Below are positions 1-8,301 of a stretch of DNA of 64,000 bases, in pieces. Below the pieces are notes generated by a model that was not told the origin of the DNA, ran no database searches, and saw nothing but the letters and a program-made list of their open reading frames with translations. The stretch is from NCBI RefSeq assembly GCF_018831085.1, contig NZ_JAGPNM010000011.1:57739-121738 (forward strand). Reading direction: 5' to 3'. The stretch's first letter is position 1, and each line of letters begins with the position of its first letter. The position numbers were made by a program, and so were the translations under genes. The DNA comes from Rheinheimera oceanensis. Lineage in GTDB: Bacteria; Pseudomonadota; Gammaproteobacteria; Enterobacterales; Alteromonadaceae.

Positions 1-498
1 GGTAAGCTCAATACCATGACGGCTTAAAATACTGCGTACCTGTGTTGTGGCTGCGCATAACAGGTAGCGGTAATTTAACTGGTCCAGCGCATAAGCCATC
101 AGTACAAATAGCTGTAATAAACTTTGCCGGTTTGACGCGTACAAATGGCCAATTTCGATCAGATGGGGACGTTCAGCATACACCCCATGGGAGGCGAGTA
201 CTTGCTCCACTGCAGCAGGCAAGTATTGCTCAATAAACAGCTGCGTTCTGGCCGCGCAGCGTAATCCCAATACTGCCTGCCACTGGCCGTTCCGGCTTAC
301 ACCTAATAAATTAGGCATAAAATGTTCTACCTTAGCCTGATAGTGCGCGGTAAATCCTTGCTGAATAAATTGCTGCAAAGAGCTACGTTGTGGCTGATCA
401 GGTAACACTAACTGTAAACAACTTTCACCGGACGCCGTTGCAACGTTGTTGACGCTTGAGCTAACGCTGAGTTTGGTGCTTTGCATAAGACTGGTCAT
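1..498 (-). CDS. Thermostable hemolysin (T-hemolysin) family protein, 3'-truncated by the window edge
   Basis: An open frame of 166 codons runs from an ATG at 498 (preceded by an AGGAG ribosome site) off the left edge. The translation has the family landmarks: HFMPNLLG around residue 55, a VLGLR strand, LFIEQYLP near residue 85 and LIEIGHL near residue 113, followed by a GNAT-like C-terminal part (LLCAATTQVRSIL). These match the delta-VPH/T-hemolysin family of Vibrio and Shewanella, whose fold resembles N-acyl transferases; a true hemolytic role is doubtful for most members. Such genes often start operons of lipid-related enzymes, here outside the window. A PmrA-type box lies 45 bases upstream. 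Confidence 0.8.
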   Translation of the reverse strand, partial: MTSLMQSTKLSVSSSVNNVATASGESCLQLVLPDQPQRSSLQQFIQQGFTAHYQAKVEHFMPNLLGVSRNGQWQAVLGLRCAARTQLFIEQYLPAAVEQVLASHGVYAERPHLIEIGHLYASNRQSLLQLFVLMAYALDQLNYRYLLCAATTQVRSILSRHGIELT

Positions 499-542
499 AA
501 CGGGCTCCTGTTTTACCGTTGTAACCAGTCTGGAGGAGAATA

Positions 543-559
543 CTTAAAGTAGTCTTAAG
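543..559 (-). promoter_or_regulatory. PmrA-type box upstream of the T-hemolysin-family gene
   Basis: On the minus strand the sequence reads CTTAAG-ACTAC-TTTAAG, i.e. two YTTAAR half-sites with 5-base spacing, the arrangement bound by PmrA/QseB-class regulators. It lies 45 bases from the start codon, and a TATTCT that could serve as -10 follows directly. The same pattern occurs at 45660 and 47768 next to a pmrAB-like pair. Binding is inferred. Confidence 0.6.
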
Positions 560-595
560 ACAATCTTTGGCAGGACATTTCTTTTATATCTTAGA

Positions 596-1636
596 TCAAG
601 CAGTACCATACAGCGACTTTTCAACTGCTGCAATACAGCCCTCCAACCGTTGATAATAGTCCGGCGCGTCTATCACGCAAAAACGGCTGACATCAAAACC
701 ATAGCTCTGATACAGCGCCATCAGTTGCTCAAAACTTAGTTCGCGGGTAGCCTGATCACCAAGCTCACGCATACCATCAGCCACCCAGGGCACGGTAGGC
801 TTAAGCGCAATAACCAGATCGTACTTGGCAGGGTCAATAAAACTTTCTACCCTGCTCGCTACCCGGCCTAAAAATACCTGACTGAAAAACGCTGTAACCA
901 CAGCATCAGTATCAAAAAAACAGACTTTATTGGCGCTACGTAAGGCGGTTAAATCCTGCTCGTACTGTAAATGTGCTATACGGTTAAAATCTTCCAGGTC
1001 AAATAAATCGCCATTACCACCAACAACATCATGCTGATAATCACGGCCCAGCTCTTCTGACCACGACGTACAATACACTTTAGCCAGTTTGCGCGTTAGT
1101 GTGGTTTTACCGCAAGACTCCGGCCCGGTGATCAGCACCTTGCGGGCAAAAAACGGCCTGGCAGAGCCGGCGATATAGTCCCAGTGTAAATACGGGTGAT
1201 TACGGATTTCTGTGCCACTAATCGGCCACTGGGTGCGCTGCGGATCCAACACCTTATATTCGATGCCCGGAAAGTAGCGGTTGTGGCCATCGCGGTAACG
1301 CTCTTCGCCGCCGTAAATCACGCCAAAAGGCTCAGGTACGGTGTATTTTAGCTGCTTGGCGTAAGCTCCCCAACCTTGTGGAAAAGGTGCCATCGTATCT
1401 TCATTTTGTAACAGCACCTCAATACCCAGGCCCTGTAGTTCCTGCGATAACCAGCGCTGGCGCAACACACCACTGATATAAGCAATACCGGCACTATCGC
1501 ACAATTGCCCGTCTTCCTGTGTACGCTCACTTATTACGACATACAGCTTGTCACACAACGCATGAGCGCGCAGTATCGCCGTAATATGACCACGATGGGG
1601 TGGTAAAAATTTGCCCGGAAAAACACCAATTTTCAT
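596..1636 (-). CDS. nadR: Bifunctional NMN adenylyltransferase / nicotinamide riboside kinase, NadR family
   Basis: 346 aa. The N-terminal nucleotidyltransferase domain has GKFLPPHRGH (residues 8-17, the HxGH site) and ISGTEIR (139-145). The C-terminal kinase domain starts with the P-loop GPESCGKTT (171-179). Together these convert nicotinamide riboside to NMN and then to NAD in salvage. Unlike E. coli NadR it lacks the N-terminal helix-turn-helix repressor domain, so it should be enzyme only. No pnuC transporter gene is visible beside it. The start at 1636 follows GGGAG. Confidence 0.88.
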   Translation of the reverse strand: MKIGVFPGKFLPPHRGHITAILRAHALCDKLYVVISERTQEDGQLCDSAGIAYISGVLRQRWLSQELQGLGIEVLLQNEDTMAPFPQGWGAYAKQLKYTVPEPFGVIYGGEERYRDGHNRYFPGIEYKVLDPQRTQWPISGTEIRNHPYLHWDYIAGSARPFFARKVLITGPESCGKTTLTRKLAKVYCTSWSEELGRDYQHDVVGGNGDLFDLEDFNRIAHLQYEQDLTALRSANKVCFFDTDAVVTAFFSQVFLGRVASRVESFIDPAKYDLVIALKPTVPWVADGMRELGDQATRELSFEQLMALYQSYGFDVSRFCVIDAPDYYQRLEGCIAAVEKSLYGTA

Positions 1637-1721
1637 CCACTAACTCCCGTTATTACAGCGTAATACAGGCACCCTACACCGAAACGCACAAAAAGGCTAT
1701 TTGGCGTATTTGCCGAAGGGG

Positions 1722-2372
1722 CTAACCTTCCCAGCCTGGTTCAAACGGAAAACGTCTGGCCCAGAAATCTTGTAACGGTGCCAAGGCATCCACCCGTTTG
1801 ACGACATCAGCCATAGCAGGAGCAACGCGATAAAAATGTTTACGCCGCGGGGTCCAGCGACTGGCTACTGTGACATAAAGATCCAGCACTGTTATATGTT
1901 CGCCCAGCAGAAACTGCGTTGGTGTCAGCTGCGAATCCATCACCTGCCAACACTGCGTAATACGCTCGGCAGTGCGCTCCAACAGCTGCGGATAAAACCC
2001 GGTGTTATTGCCAGCCAGCCGGGCTGGCTCATCGCGTATCCAGTACATTGAGTATATCGACGCCGGAATAAAGCTCATCCAGCGCAAAAACTGCGCCCGC
2101 GTGGCCGTGCCCGGTAACGGTGCCAGTCCGGCTTCAGGATGCTGTTCAGTTAGCCACAATAAAATGGCGGCGCTTTCGGTTATCACCTGCTGTTGCGGTG
2201 TGATCAATACCGGTAACTGCCGCATTGGGTTTACCGCCGCCACTTTGTTGCGCTGATGCTCTCCCTCCCAGGTTGGCGCTTCGACCAGCACCTGATAAGG
2301 TGCACCAATCAGCTCCAATGCTGCCTCAATGGCTACCGAGCCTGAACCAGCGGCGCCGTATATGTTGTACAT
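1722..2372 (-). CDS. Glutathione S-transferase family protein
   Basis: 216 aa, the usual GST length. The N-terminal thioredoxin-like half starts YNIYGAAGSGSVAIEAAL and carries the glutathione-binding NPMRQLPVL and ITESAAILLWL signatures (about residues 48-75). The C-terminal half is helical. The residue at the usual catalytic Ser/Tyr/Cys position lies in the AAGSGS stretch. The substrate cannot be read from the sequence. The ATG follows a strong AGGAGG site. It stands between nadR and a HAD fragment, with no clear operon. Confidence 0.82.
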   Translation of the reverse strand: MYNIYGAAGSGSVAIEAALELIGAPYQVLVEAPTWEGEHQRNKVAAVNPMRQLPVLITPQQQVITESAAILLWLTEQHPEAGLAPLPGTATRAQFLRWMSFIPASIYSMYWIRDEPARLAGNNTGFYPQLLERTAERITQCWQVMDSQLTPTQFLLGEHITVLDLYVTVASRWTPRRKHFYRVAPAMADVVKRVDALAPLQDFWARRFPFEPGWEG

Positions 2373-2453
2373 AGCCCCTCCTTAATCTCAATCAGCAGAG
2401 ATAAAAAAAACCGCTGAATAAGCGCAATTACAGCCCGGCCTGAAGCATCTAAA

Positions 2454-2663
2454 TCATAGATACGAAAACGTGCTGCCTGACGCTTCAGCGCCCCTGTTAC
2501 ATCCTAATAAAACACCGGAGCAAAAGGTTTCACCATCAATACCATGAGATCTGGCCCACTTAGCCCAGACATTTTCTGCAGCAGCAATAGAATTGATGAT
2601 GGTGCCGTCCATATCAAATAACATGGCTGAAAAACTTTTGTCAGTTAGTAAATCAGGAGTCAT
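2454..2663 (-). pseudogene. HAD-superfamily phosphatase, N-terminal fragment
   Basis: 69 aa reading AMLFDMDGTIINSIAAAENVWAKWARSHG: the DxDGT nucleophile motif (D17, D19) and the start of the cap domain of sugar-phosphatase-type HAD proteins (family length about 220 aa). After about residue 43 the reading becomes unrelated and stops. No motif II, III or IV is seen in the 80 bases before the GST gene, so the catalytic Lys and the second Asp pair are missing. It is probably a deletion remnant and inactive. Confidence 0.65.
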
Positions 2664-2738
2664 AAAGCTACAGTCCTTCGGTTAGGCGTACAAAAGTCAC
2701 AGCAATACGGCTGCTCACTGTGACTTAAATTCACTGTT

Positions 2739-3479
2739 TTAAGCCAAAGATAAAGCTATGGCGTCCGCACCTGCAGGAAAACGCTGTTGGCCCGATTGAT
2801 CATTAGCCGCACGGAACACCGCTTCAGCCACATCAAGTTCTTTGGTAAAGTGCTGCGCCTGCGTAAAAGCTGCAAATACACTGTGGGCATAGTCAGCATA
2901 ATCTGCGGTGATCAGCCCTTGCATACGTTCGGCACCATTACTGGTAAAACTGGTAGTTGGGCCGTAACCTGGCTGCACTAATTTCACCTCAATACCAAAG
3001 GGCTTTAACTCCAGCGCCAAAGACGAGCTAAAACCTTCAATAGCGGTTTTACTGGCGGTGTAAACAGCCACCAATGGCATGGGCAGCAATACTGTGCTTG
3101 ACGTTAGATTAATAATAACACCAGATTTTTGCGCCCGGAATTGTGGGATCACGGCCTGAGCCATAGCAATCATGCCAAAGGTATTGGTTTCAAAGACCTC
3201 GCGTACTGTGGTCATTGGCGTGGCTTCACAAGCACCAAAGAGTCCAATACCGGCATTATTCACCAATACATCTATAGGGCCAGCCTCTTTCAGTGCGGTC
3301 TTGATACTGTCGGCCTGAGTCACATCCAAAACTAAAACTTTTAAGTGTTCCGACTGAGGAAAACCAGCTGTGGTTGGCGTACGCATTGTTGCCACGACCT
3401 TCCAGCCTTTTGCCAAAAAATACAAGGCGGTTTCCCGGCCATAACCAGATGAGCAACCCGTGATCAGTACAGTTTTCAT
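2739..3479 (-). CDS. Short-chain dehydrogenase/reductase (SDR) family oxidoreductase
   Basis: 246 aa classical SDR. The Rossmann motif TGCSSGYG is at residues 7-14, NNAG at 74-77, the catalytic Ser near 127 and YTASK (Tyr140, Lys144) complete the active site. The cofactor is probably NADP(H) and the substrate is unknown. It is divergent from an AraC-type regulator, 101 bases away, with a perfect inverted repeat between them, so it is the likely regulatory target of that neighbour. Confidence 0.85.
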   Translation of the reverse strand: MKTVLITGCSSGYGRETALYFLAKGWKVVATMRTPTTAGFPQSEHLKVLVLDVTQADSIKTALKEAGPIDVLVNNAGIGLFGACEATPMTTVREVFETNTFGMIAMAQAVIPQFRAQKSGVIINLTSSTVLLPMPLVAVYTASKTAIEGFSSSLALELKPFGIEVKLVQPGYGPTTSFTSNGAERMQGLITADYADYAHSVFAAFTQAQHFTKELDVAEAVFRAANDQSGQQRFPAGADAIALSLA

Positions 3480-3531
3480 AGCATCTCCGTAAGTTAGTTT
3501 CGCTGTAGTAAAAGTAGCGAATACCCTTCGT

Positions 3532-3550
3532 ACTATCTATAATAGATAGT
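3532..3550. promoter_or_regulatory. Perfect 9-bp inverted repeat in the SDR/araC intergenic region
   Basis: ACTATCTAT-A-ATAGATAGT is a perfect dyad with a single central base, placed 52 bases before the SDR start and 30 bases before the AraC-type gene. Its position suggests an operator for one or both promoters. AraC proteins usually bind direct repeats, so the true binder is uncertain. Confidence 0.5.
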
Positions 3551-3580
3551 GCACTTTTCATTACTTAGAGTTCATATTTC

Positions 3581-4492
3581 ATGGATCCGCTGACGGAAGT
3601 GATCAGCTTGCTGCAACCCCGCACGGTGTTTTCAAAAGGCATCAGTGGTGCCGGTGCATGGGCTGTACGTTATTCTGATTTTGGTTTTCCAAGCTTTTGC
3701 GCTGTGCTGGAAGGCAGTTGTTTGCTTGCAGTGGACGGCCTGGATCCCGTTACTTTGCAAGCGGGTGACTTTATTCTGCTGCCCACCACGCCGGGCTTTA
3801 CGATGTCGGGTTTTGATAACGTTACGCCACAACTGATTAACTCCAAAGCCGCTGCTTTAGCTACAGGAGAAATCCGTCATGGTCGCACAGAAGGTCCAGC
3901 TGATGTGCGCTTATTAGGTGGTTACTTTGAGTTCAACTCGCCCGACTCAGCTTTATTAATTTCTCTGATGCCTGGCATAGTGCATCTGCGCCAAAGTAAA
4001 AGCCTGCCTGTGCTGGTGAGTTTGATAAATGACGAATGCCAAAAAGCTTTAGCTGGTCAGGACCTGGTGTTAAGCAGGCTGGTGGAAGTCCTGTTGATTG
4101 AGGCATTGCGCTCCACAGCTACAAAGCAGGCACAACCTGGTTTATTGCGGGGTCTGGCAGATGAACGCGTTGCTTTGGCAATTCGGGAAATTCACCGCGA
4201 TCCCGCTCGTTCCTGGACTGTTGCAGCCATGGCGCAGTTATCGGCTTTATCGCGCACTGCATTTTTTCAGCGTTTTTACCGCACCGTGGGTGTATTGCCG
4301 ATGGAATACCTGCTGCGCTGGAGAATGGCACTGGCCAAAGATTTATTAAGACGGCAGGATTTGGGCTTAACCGAAGTGGCAGACCGCACCGGATATCAAT
4401 CCGCCAGCGCATTCAGCACCGCCTTCAGCCGCTATACAGGACAATCTCCCAGCAGTTACGCAAAGGAACACAGGCTGGTAAAAACACATTAA
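3581..4492 (+). CDS. AraC-family transcriptional regulator
   Basis: 303 aa. The N-terminal half (about 1-190) is the AraC cupin-type ligand-binding domain of the cupin_6 kind (FPSFCAVLEGSCLLAV, GDFILLPTTPGFTM). The C-terminal part has the two AraC helix-turn-helices (SWTVAAMAQLSALSRTAFFQRF and LTEVADRTGYQSASAFSTAF). Proteins of this type often control a divergent SDR gene, as the layout here suggests. The ligand is unknown. The 3' end abuts a decayed DUF2200 gene on the other strand. Confidence 0.87.
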   Translation: MDPLTEVISLLQPRTVFSKGISGAGAWAVRYSDFGFPSFCAVLEGSCLLAVDGLDPVTLQAGDFILLPTTPGFTMSGFDNVTPQLINSKAAALATGEIRHGRTEGPADVRLLGGYFEFNSPDSALLISLMPGIVHLRQSKSLPVLVSLINDECQKALAGQDLVLSRLVEVLLIEALRSTATKQAQPGLLRGLADERVALAIREIHRDPARSWTVAAMAQLSALSRTAFFQRFYRTVGVLPMEYLLRWRMALAKDLLRRQDLGLTEVADRTGYQSASAFSTAFSRYTGQSPSSYAKEHRLVKTH

Positions 4493-4725
4493 TTGCCGAT
4501 GACAGCGCAGAATTTTTTCCATGCTTTTGCCTTTTGCCAGCTCATCAATCAGCTTGTCTAAATAACGTATTTTTTGCATCAAAGGATCTGCAACCTCTTC
4601 CACCCGAGCACCGCAGACCACACCTTTAATCAAAACAATATTGGTGTTTGTCGTAGGCGCCTGTGTGAAAAAGGATTTAAAATCAGTGCCCAGATCCAGT
4701 TGTTGGCCTTGCTCAGTCAGCTGAA
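4493..4725 (-). pseudogene. DUF2200-family gene remnant
   Basis: The minus strand encodes a stretch reading QLDLGTDFKSFFTQAP, then VCGARVEEVADPLMQKIRYL and DKLIDELAKGKSMEKILR. This is the C-terminal two thirds of the small DUF2200 family (about 115 aa), whose function is unknown. The N-terminal 40 or so residues are absent: upstream codons give unrelated sequence and other frames contain stops. At its 3' end the normal stop is lost and the frame reads on into the antisense of the araC gene. It is best seen as a remnant cut at both ends. Confidence 0.6.
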
Positions 4726-4795
4726 AGCATTTCAATACGCTTGAAAATTTGTTTACAAGCGTCGTTGAGTAACGCCATGGATGGCTGCGAATAAA

Positions 4796-4823
4796 AAAAC
4801 CCGTCACAAGGACGGGTTTTTTA
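4796..4823 (-). terminator. Rho-independent terminator of the suc operon
   Basis: AAAAAACCCGTC and its complement GACGGGTTTTTT around a short loop, just after the sucD stop on the minus strand. The A/T tracts on both sides would let it act in both directions. Confidence 0.85.
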
Positions 4824-4846
4824 GCAGAAATTAGCTAACGGATGGA

Positions 4847-5719
4847 TTACCAGCCAGTCAGTTCTTTCAGTGCTTTACCGATATCAGCTAAGCTCTTAAC
4901 GGTCTTAACGCCAGCGTCTTCCAGTGCAGCGAATTTCTCGTCAGCTGTACCTTTACCACCAGAGATGATAGCGCCTGCGTGGCCCATGCGCTTACCGGCT
5001 GGTGCAGTAACACCGGCAATGTAAGACACAACTGGCTTAGTCACGTTAGCTTTGATATAAGCTGCGGCTTCTTCTTCAGCTGAACCACCGATTTCACCGA
5101 TCATTACGATAGCTTCAGTTTGTGGATCGTCCTGGAATAATTTCAGGATATCAATGAAGTTAGAACCCGGGATTGGGTCACCACCAATACCTACACAGGT
5201 AGACTGGCCAAAACCGTAATCGGTAGTTTGTTTTACTGCTTCATAGGTCAGAGTGCCTGAACGTGAAACAATACCTACTTTACCTGGCTTGTGAATGTGG
5301 CCTGGCATAATACCAATTTTACATTCGCCTGGCGTGATAACGCCCGGGCAGTTAGGGCCAATTAAGCGTACGCCTAATTCATCACATTTAACTTTAGCAT
5401 CCAGCATATCCAGTGTAGGAATACCTTCAGTGATACAAACGATCAGCTTGATGCCGCCGTTTGCCGCTTCCAGGATAGAATCCTTACAAAAAGCAGCTGG
5501 TACATAGATCACGGATGCTTCTGCACCAGTCGCTTCTACCGCTTCTTTTACAGTATTGAATACTGGTAAACCCAAGTGAGTTTGACCGCCTTTACCCGGT
5601 GTTACACCACCAACCATTTTAGTGCCGTAAGCAATGGCTTGTTCAGAGTGGAAAGTACCCTGAGCACCTGTGAAACCCTGACAAATTACTTTGGTATCTT
5701 TATTAATTAAAACGCTCAT
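4847..5719 (-). CDS. sucD: Succinyl-CoA synthetase alpha subunit
   Basis: 290 aa (E. coli: 289). The N-terminal CoA-binding Rossmann domain reads SVLINKDTKVICQGFTGAQG; the phosphohistidine loop GHAGAIISGGKGTADEK is near residue 246. With SucC it makes succinate, CoA and ATP from succinyl-CoA in the TCA cycle. I chose the ATG at 5719, not an upstream in-frame ATG at 5752, because that one lies inside sucC and 5719 gives the family N-terminus. It starts 10 bases after sucC stops, so translation is likely coupled. Confidence 0.97.
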   Translation of the reverse strand: MSVLINKDTKVICQGFTGAQGTFHSEQAIAYGTKMVGGVTPGKGGQTHLGLPVFNTVKEAVEATGAEASVIYVPAAFCKDSILEAANGGIKLIVCITEGIPTLDMLDAKVKCDELGVRLIGPNCPGVITPGECKIGIMPGHIHKPGKVGIVSRSGTLTYEAVKQTTDYGFGQSTCVGIGGDPIPGSNFIDILKLFQDDPQTEAIVMIGEIGGSAEEEAAAYIKANVTKPVVSYIAGVTAPAGKRMGHAGAIISGGKGTADEKFAALEDAGVKTVKSLADIGKALKELTGW

Positions 5720-5729
5720 TGATAACCCC

Positions 5730-6896
5730 TTATGCCTTAGCCGCTGCAGCAACTACTTGCTTGGCAGCACTAGTCAGGTCTGTGTCAGCGATAATATTCA
5801 GGCCGCTTTCAGACAGCACTTTAGCACCCAGTTCTGCATTGTTACCTTGCAGACGAACAACTACTGGTACTTTAACGCCAACTTCTTTCACTGCGCCGAT
5901 TACACCCTCAGCGATCATGTCACAACGCACGATACCACCGAAGATATTGATGAATACGGCTTTAACAGCGTCATCAGACAGGATAATTTTGAATGCTTCA
6001 ACTACACGTTCTTTAGTCGCGCCGCCGCCAACGTCCAGGAAGTTAGCTGGTTGGCCACCATGTAATTTAACGATGTCCATTGTACCCATAGCTAAACCGG
6101 CACCGTTTACCATACAGCCGATGTCACCACCTAAAGCTACGTAGTTCAGCTCCCATGAGGCAGCATGTGCTTCACGTGGATCTTCCTGTGACGGGTCCTG
6201 CATCGCTTTTAAATCAGGGTGACGGTACAGTGCATTGCCATCAATAACCAGTTTGGCATCTAAGCAGTGCAGATCGCCTGCAGGCGTAATAACCAGTGGG
6301 TTTACTTCTAACAGAGCAAGATCTTTTTCCTGGAACAGTTTAGCCAGGCCCATAAAGATTTTTACGAACTGGTTAACTTGCTTGCCTTCAAGGCCTAATT
6401 TGAATGCTAACTCGCGGCCCTGAAATGGCTGTGCGCCTACCAAAGGATCAATTGCAGCTTTCAGAATTTTTTCTGGTGTTTCGTGAGCTACAGTTTCAAT
6501 TTCTACGCCACCTTCAGTAGATGCCATAAACACGATACGACGTGAAGAGCGATCTACTACTGCGCCTAAATACAGTTCTTTAGCGATATCTGTACAAGGT
6601 TCAACCAGGATACGGCTAACCGGCTGACCTTTTTCATCAGTTTGGTAAGTAACCAGGTTCTTGCCAAGCCATTTTTCTGCGAAAGCTTTGATATCTTCTT
6701 TGCTTTTAACCAGTTTTACGCCGCCCGCTTTACCGCGGCCACCAGCGTGAACCTGAGCTTTAACAACAAACATATCGCCGCCGATTTTATCTGCAGCTGC
6801 TACCGCTTCTTCAACTGTAGCTGCGGCAATGCCTTTAGATACAGGCAAACCATATTGGGCAAACAGTTGCTTACCCTGATACTCGTGCAAATTCAT
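5730..6896 (-). CDS. sucC: Succinyl-CoA synthetase beta subunit
   Basis: 388 aa, identical in length to E. coli SucC. It has the N-terminal ATP-grasp domain (MNLHEYQGKQLFAQYGLPV, KAQVHAGGRGKAGGVKLV) and the C-terminal ligase domain with FINIFGGIVRCD. It binds nucleotide and succinate and works as a heterotetramer with SucD. It leads the sucCD pair, which a terminator at 6990-7021 separates from sucAB, so it may also have its own promoter. Confidence 0.97.
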   Translation of the reverse strand: MNLHEYQGKQLFAQYGLPVSKGIAAATVEEAVAAADKIGGDMFVVKAQVHAGGRGKAGGVKLVKSKEDIKAFAEKWLGKNLVTYQTDEKGQPVSRILVEPCTDIAKELYLGAVVDRSSRRIVFMASTEGGVEIETVAHETPEKILKAAIDPLVGAQPFQGRELAFKLGLEGKQVNQFVKIFMGLAKLFQEKDLALLEVNPLVITPAGDLHCLDAKLVIDGNALYRHPDLKAMQDPSQEDPREAHAASWELNYVALGGDIGCMVNGAGLAMGTMDIVKLHGGQPANFLDVGGGATKERVVEAFKIILSDDAVKAVFINIFGGIVRCDMIAEGVIGAVKEVGVKVPVVVRLQGNNAELGAKVLSESGLNIIADTDLTSAAKQVVAAAAKA

Positions 6897-6963
6897 GGCT
6901 ATTTTCCGTTCATTTGAATATGGAGGCTGCCCTTGTGGTGCAGCCTGACTTTTGATCGGCGCA

Positions 6964-6969
6964 TATTAT
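6964..6969 (-). promoter_or_regulatory. Candidate -10 element for a sucCD promoter
   Basis: A perfect TATAAT on the minus strand, 68 bases before sucC and just after the sucB terminator. No good -35 hexamer is seen at the standard distance (only a T-rich stretch), so an activator or read-through may be needed. Confidence 0.4.
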
Positions 6970-6989
6970 AGTGCCAACCGGTTCGATAA

Positions 6990-7021
6990 AAAATGCTGTT
7001 GTCGTAAAACAACAGCATTTT
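6990..7021 (-). terminator. Rho-independent terminator between sucB and sucC
   Basis: Thirteen-base arms AAAATGCTGTTGT and ACAACAGCATTTT around a 6-base loop, with T runs on both strands. It sits 20 bases after the sucB stop. Confidence 0.8.
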
Positions 7022-7041
7022 TAGCTACTTTTTGCGGATAT

Positions 7042-8235
7042 TTAGATATCCAGCAGGATACGGGTCGGATCTTCCAGTAACTCTTTAATGGTTACCAGGA
7101 AGCCTACTGACTCTTTACCATCGATAATACGGTGATCGTAAGACAGCGCCAGATACATCATTGGCAGAATTTCCATCTTGCCATCGACTACCATTACGCG
7201 GTCCTGGATTTTATGCATACCCAGAATAGCGGATTGTGGCGGGTTGATAATTGGCGTAGACATTAATGAACCAAATACGCCACCGTTAGTGATAGTGAAG
7301 TTACCACCGGTTAAGTCGTCCATCGACAACTTACCGTCACGGCCTTTAATGGCTAAATCTTTAATGGCTTTTTCAATTTCAGCCAGGTTCATTTTGTCGC
7401 AGTCACGCAGTACCGGCGTTACCAGACCACGAGGCGTAGACACCGCAATGCTAACGTCAAAATAGTTGTGGTAAACAATATCGTCGCCGTCAATAGCAGC
7501 GTTAACTTCAGGGAACCGCTTCAGCGCTTCAGTTACCGCTTTAACATAGAACGACATAAAACCTAAACGTATACCGTGCTTTTTCTCAAACACGTCCTGA
7601 TACTGCTTACGCAGATCCATAATCGGTTTCATGTTAACTTCGTTAAACGTCGTTAGCATGGCTGTAGAGTTTTTCGCTTCGAGCAAACGGTTCGCGATGG
7701 TTTTGCGTAAACGTGTCATCGGCACACGTTTCTGGCTACGATCACCAGCTACCGCTGTTGGTGCAGAGGCCGCAGGCGCTGCAGCTTTCGCAGGCGCAGC
7801 GGCAACAAACTTCTCTACATCTTCTTTAGTCACACGGCCATTCTTGCCAGTGCCTTTAATTTTACTGGCGTCTAAGCCTTTTTCAGCAATCATGCGGCGC
7901 ACTGACGGGCTTAGTGCATCATCGCTGCTGTCGTCTGAACCTGCATCAGCTTTGGTATCTTCTTTCTTCGCTGGCGCATCGTCTTTTTTCGCCGCGGGTG
8001 CGCCACCGGCTTCCATTTTACCAATAACTTCTTCAGCAGTTACGGTAGCACCGGTGTCATGAATGATTTCACCCATTACGCCGTCGGCCTGAGCAACAAC
8101 TTCAAGTACCACTTTGTCGGTTTCAATATCAACTAATACCTGATCACGTGTAACGGCTTCGCCTGCTTTAACGTGCCAGGTGGCGATGGTTGCATCTGCA
8201 ACGGATTCTGGCAGTACGGGTACTTTAATTTCCAC
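7042..8235 (-). CDS. sucB: 2-oxoglutarate dehydrogenase E2, dihydrolipoyl succinyltransferase
   Basis: 397 aa. Domains in order: a lipoyl domain (lipoyl-Lys in the ETDKV motif, about residue 43), an Ala/Lys/Asp-rich linker, an E3-binding domain (LSPSVRRMIAEKGLDASKIKG), a second Ala/Pro linker, and the catalytic domain ending with DHRIIDG, which holds the active-site His and Asp. It transfers the succinyl group to CoA in the 2-oxoglutarate dehydrogenase complex. It follows sucA by 66 bases with a GC-rich hairpin between them. No E3 (lpd) gene is in the window. Confidence 0.96.
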   Translation of the reverse strand: MEIKVPVLPESVADATIATWHVKAGEAVTRDQVLVDIETDKVVLEVVAQADGVMGEIIHDTGATVTAEEVIGKMEAGGAPAAKKDDAPAKKEDTKADAGSDDSSDDALSPSVRRMIAEKGLDASKIKGTGKNGRVTKEDVEKFVAAAPAKAAAPAASAPTAVAGDRSQKRVPMTRLRKTIANRLLEAKNSTAMLTTFNEVNMKPIMDLRKQYQDVFEKKHGIRLGFMSFYVKAVTEALKRFPEVNAAIDGDDIVYHNYFDVSIAVSTPRGLVTPVLRDCDKMNLAEIEKAIKDLAIKGRDGKLSMDDLTGGNFTITNGGVFGSLMSTPIINPPQSAILGMHKIQDRVMVVDGKMEILPMMYLALSYDHRIIDGKESVGFLVTIKELLEDPTRILLDI

Positions 8236-8272
8236 TTTTTCACCTTTTACCGGTTGGTCTTATTTCGTTTAA

Positions 8273-8293
8273 CCGGCCCGTTATACGGGCCGG
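8273..8293 (-). other. Intercistronic hairpin between sucA and sucB
   Basis: Perfect 9-bp GC-rich arms (CCGGCCCGT / ACGGGCCGG) with a 3-base loop and no following T run. It is more likely an mRNA-stability or processing hairpin, or a partial terminator, than a full terminator. Confidence 0.6.
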
Positions 8294-8301
8294 ACAATCA
8301 A

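Noticed and set aside
1348..1530. Second minus-strand frame inside nadR
   Set aside because: Out-of-frame shadow with no start signal; nadR is intact.
7631..8062. Plus-strand open frame opposite the sucB linker
   Set aside because: Arises from the Ala/Pro/Lys-rich linker read backwards.
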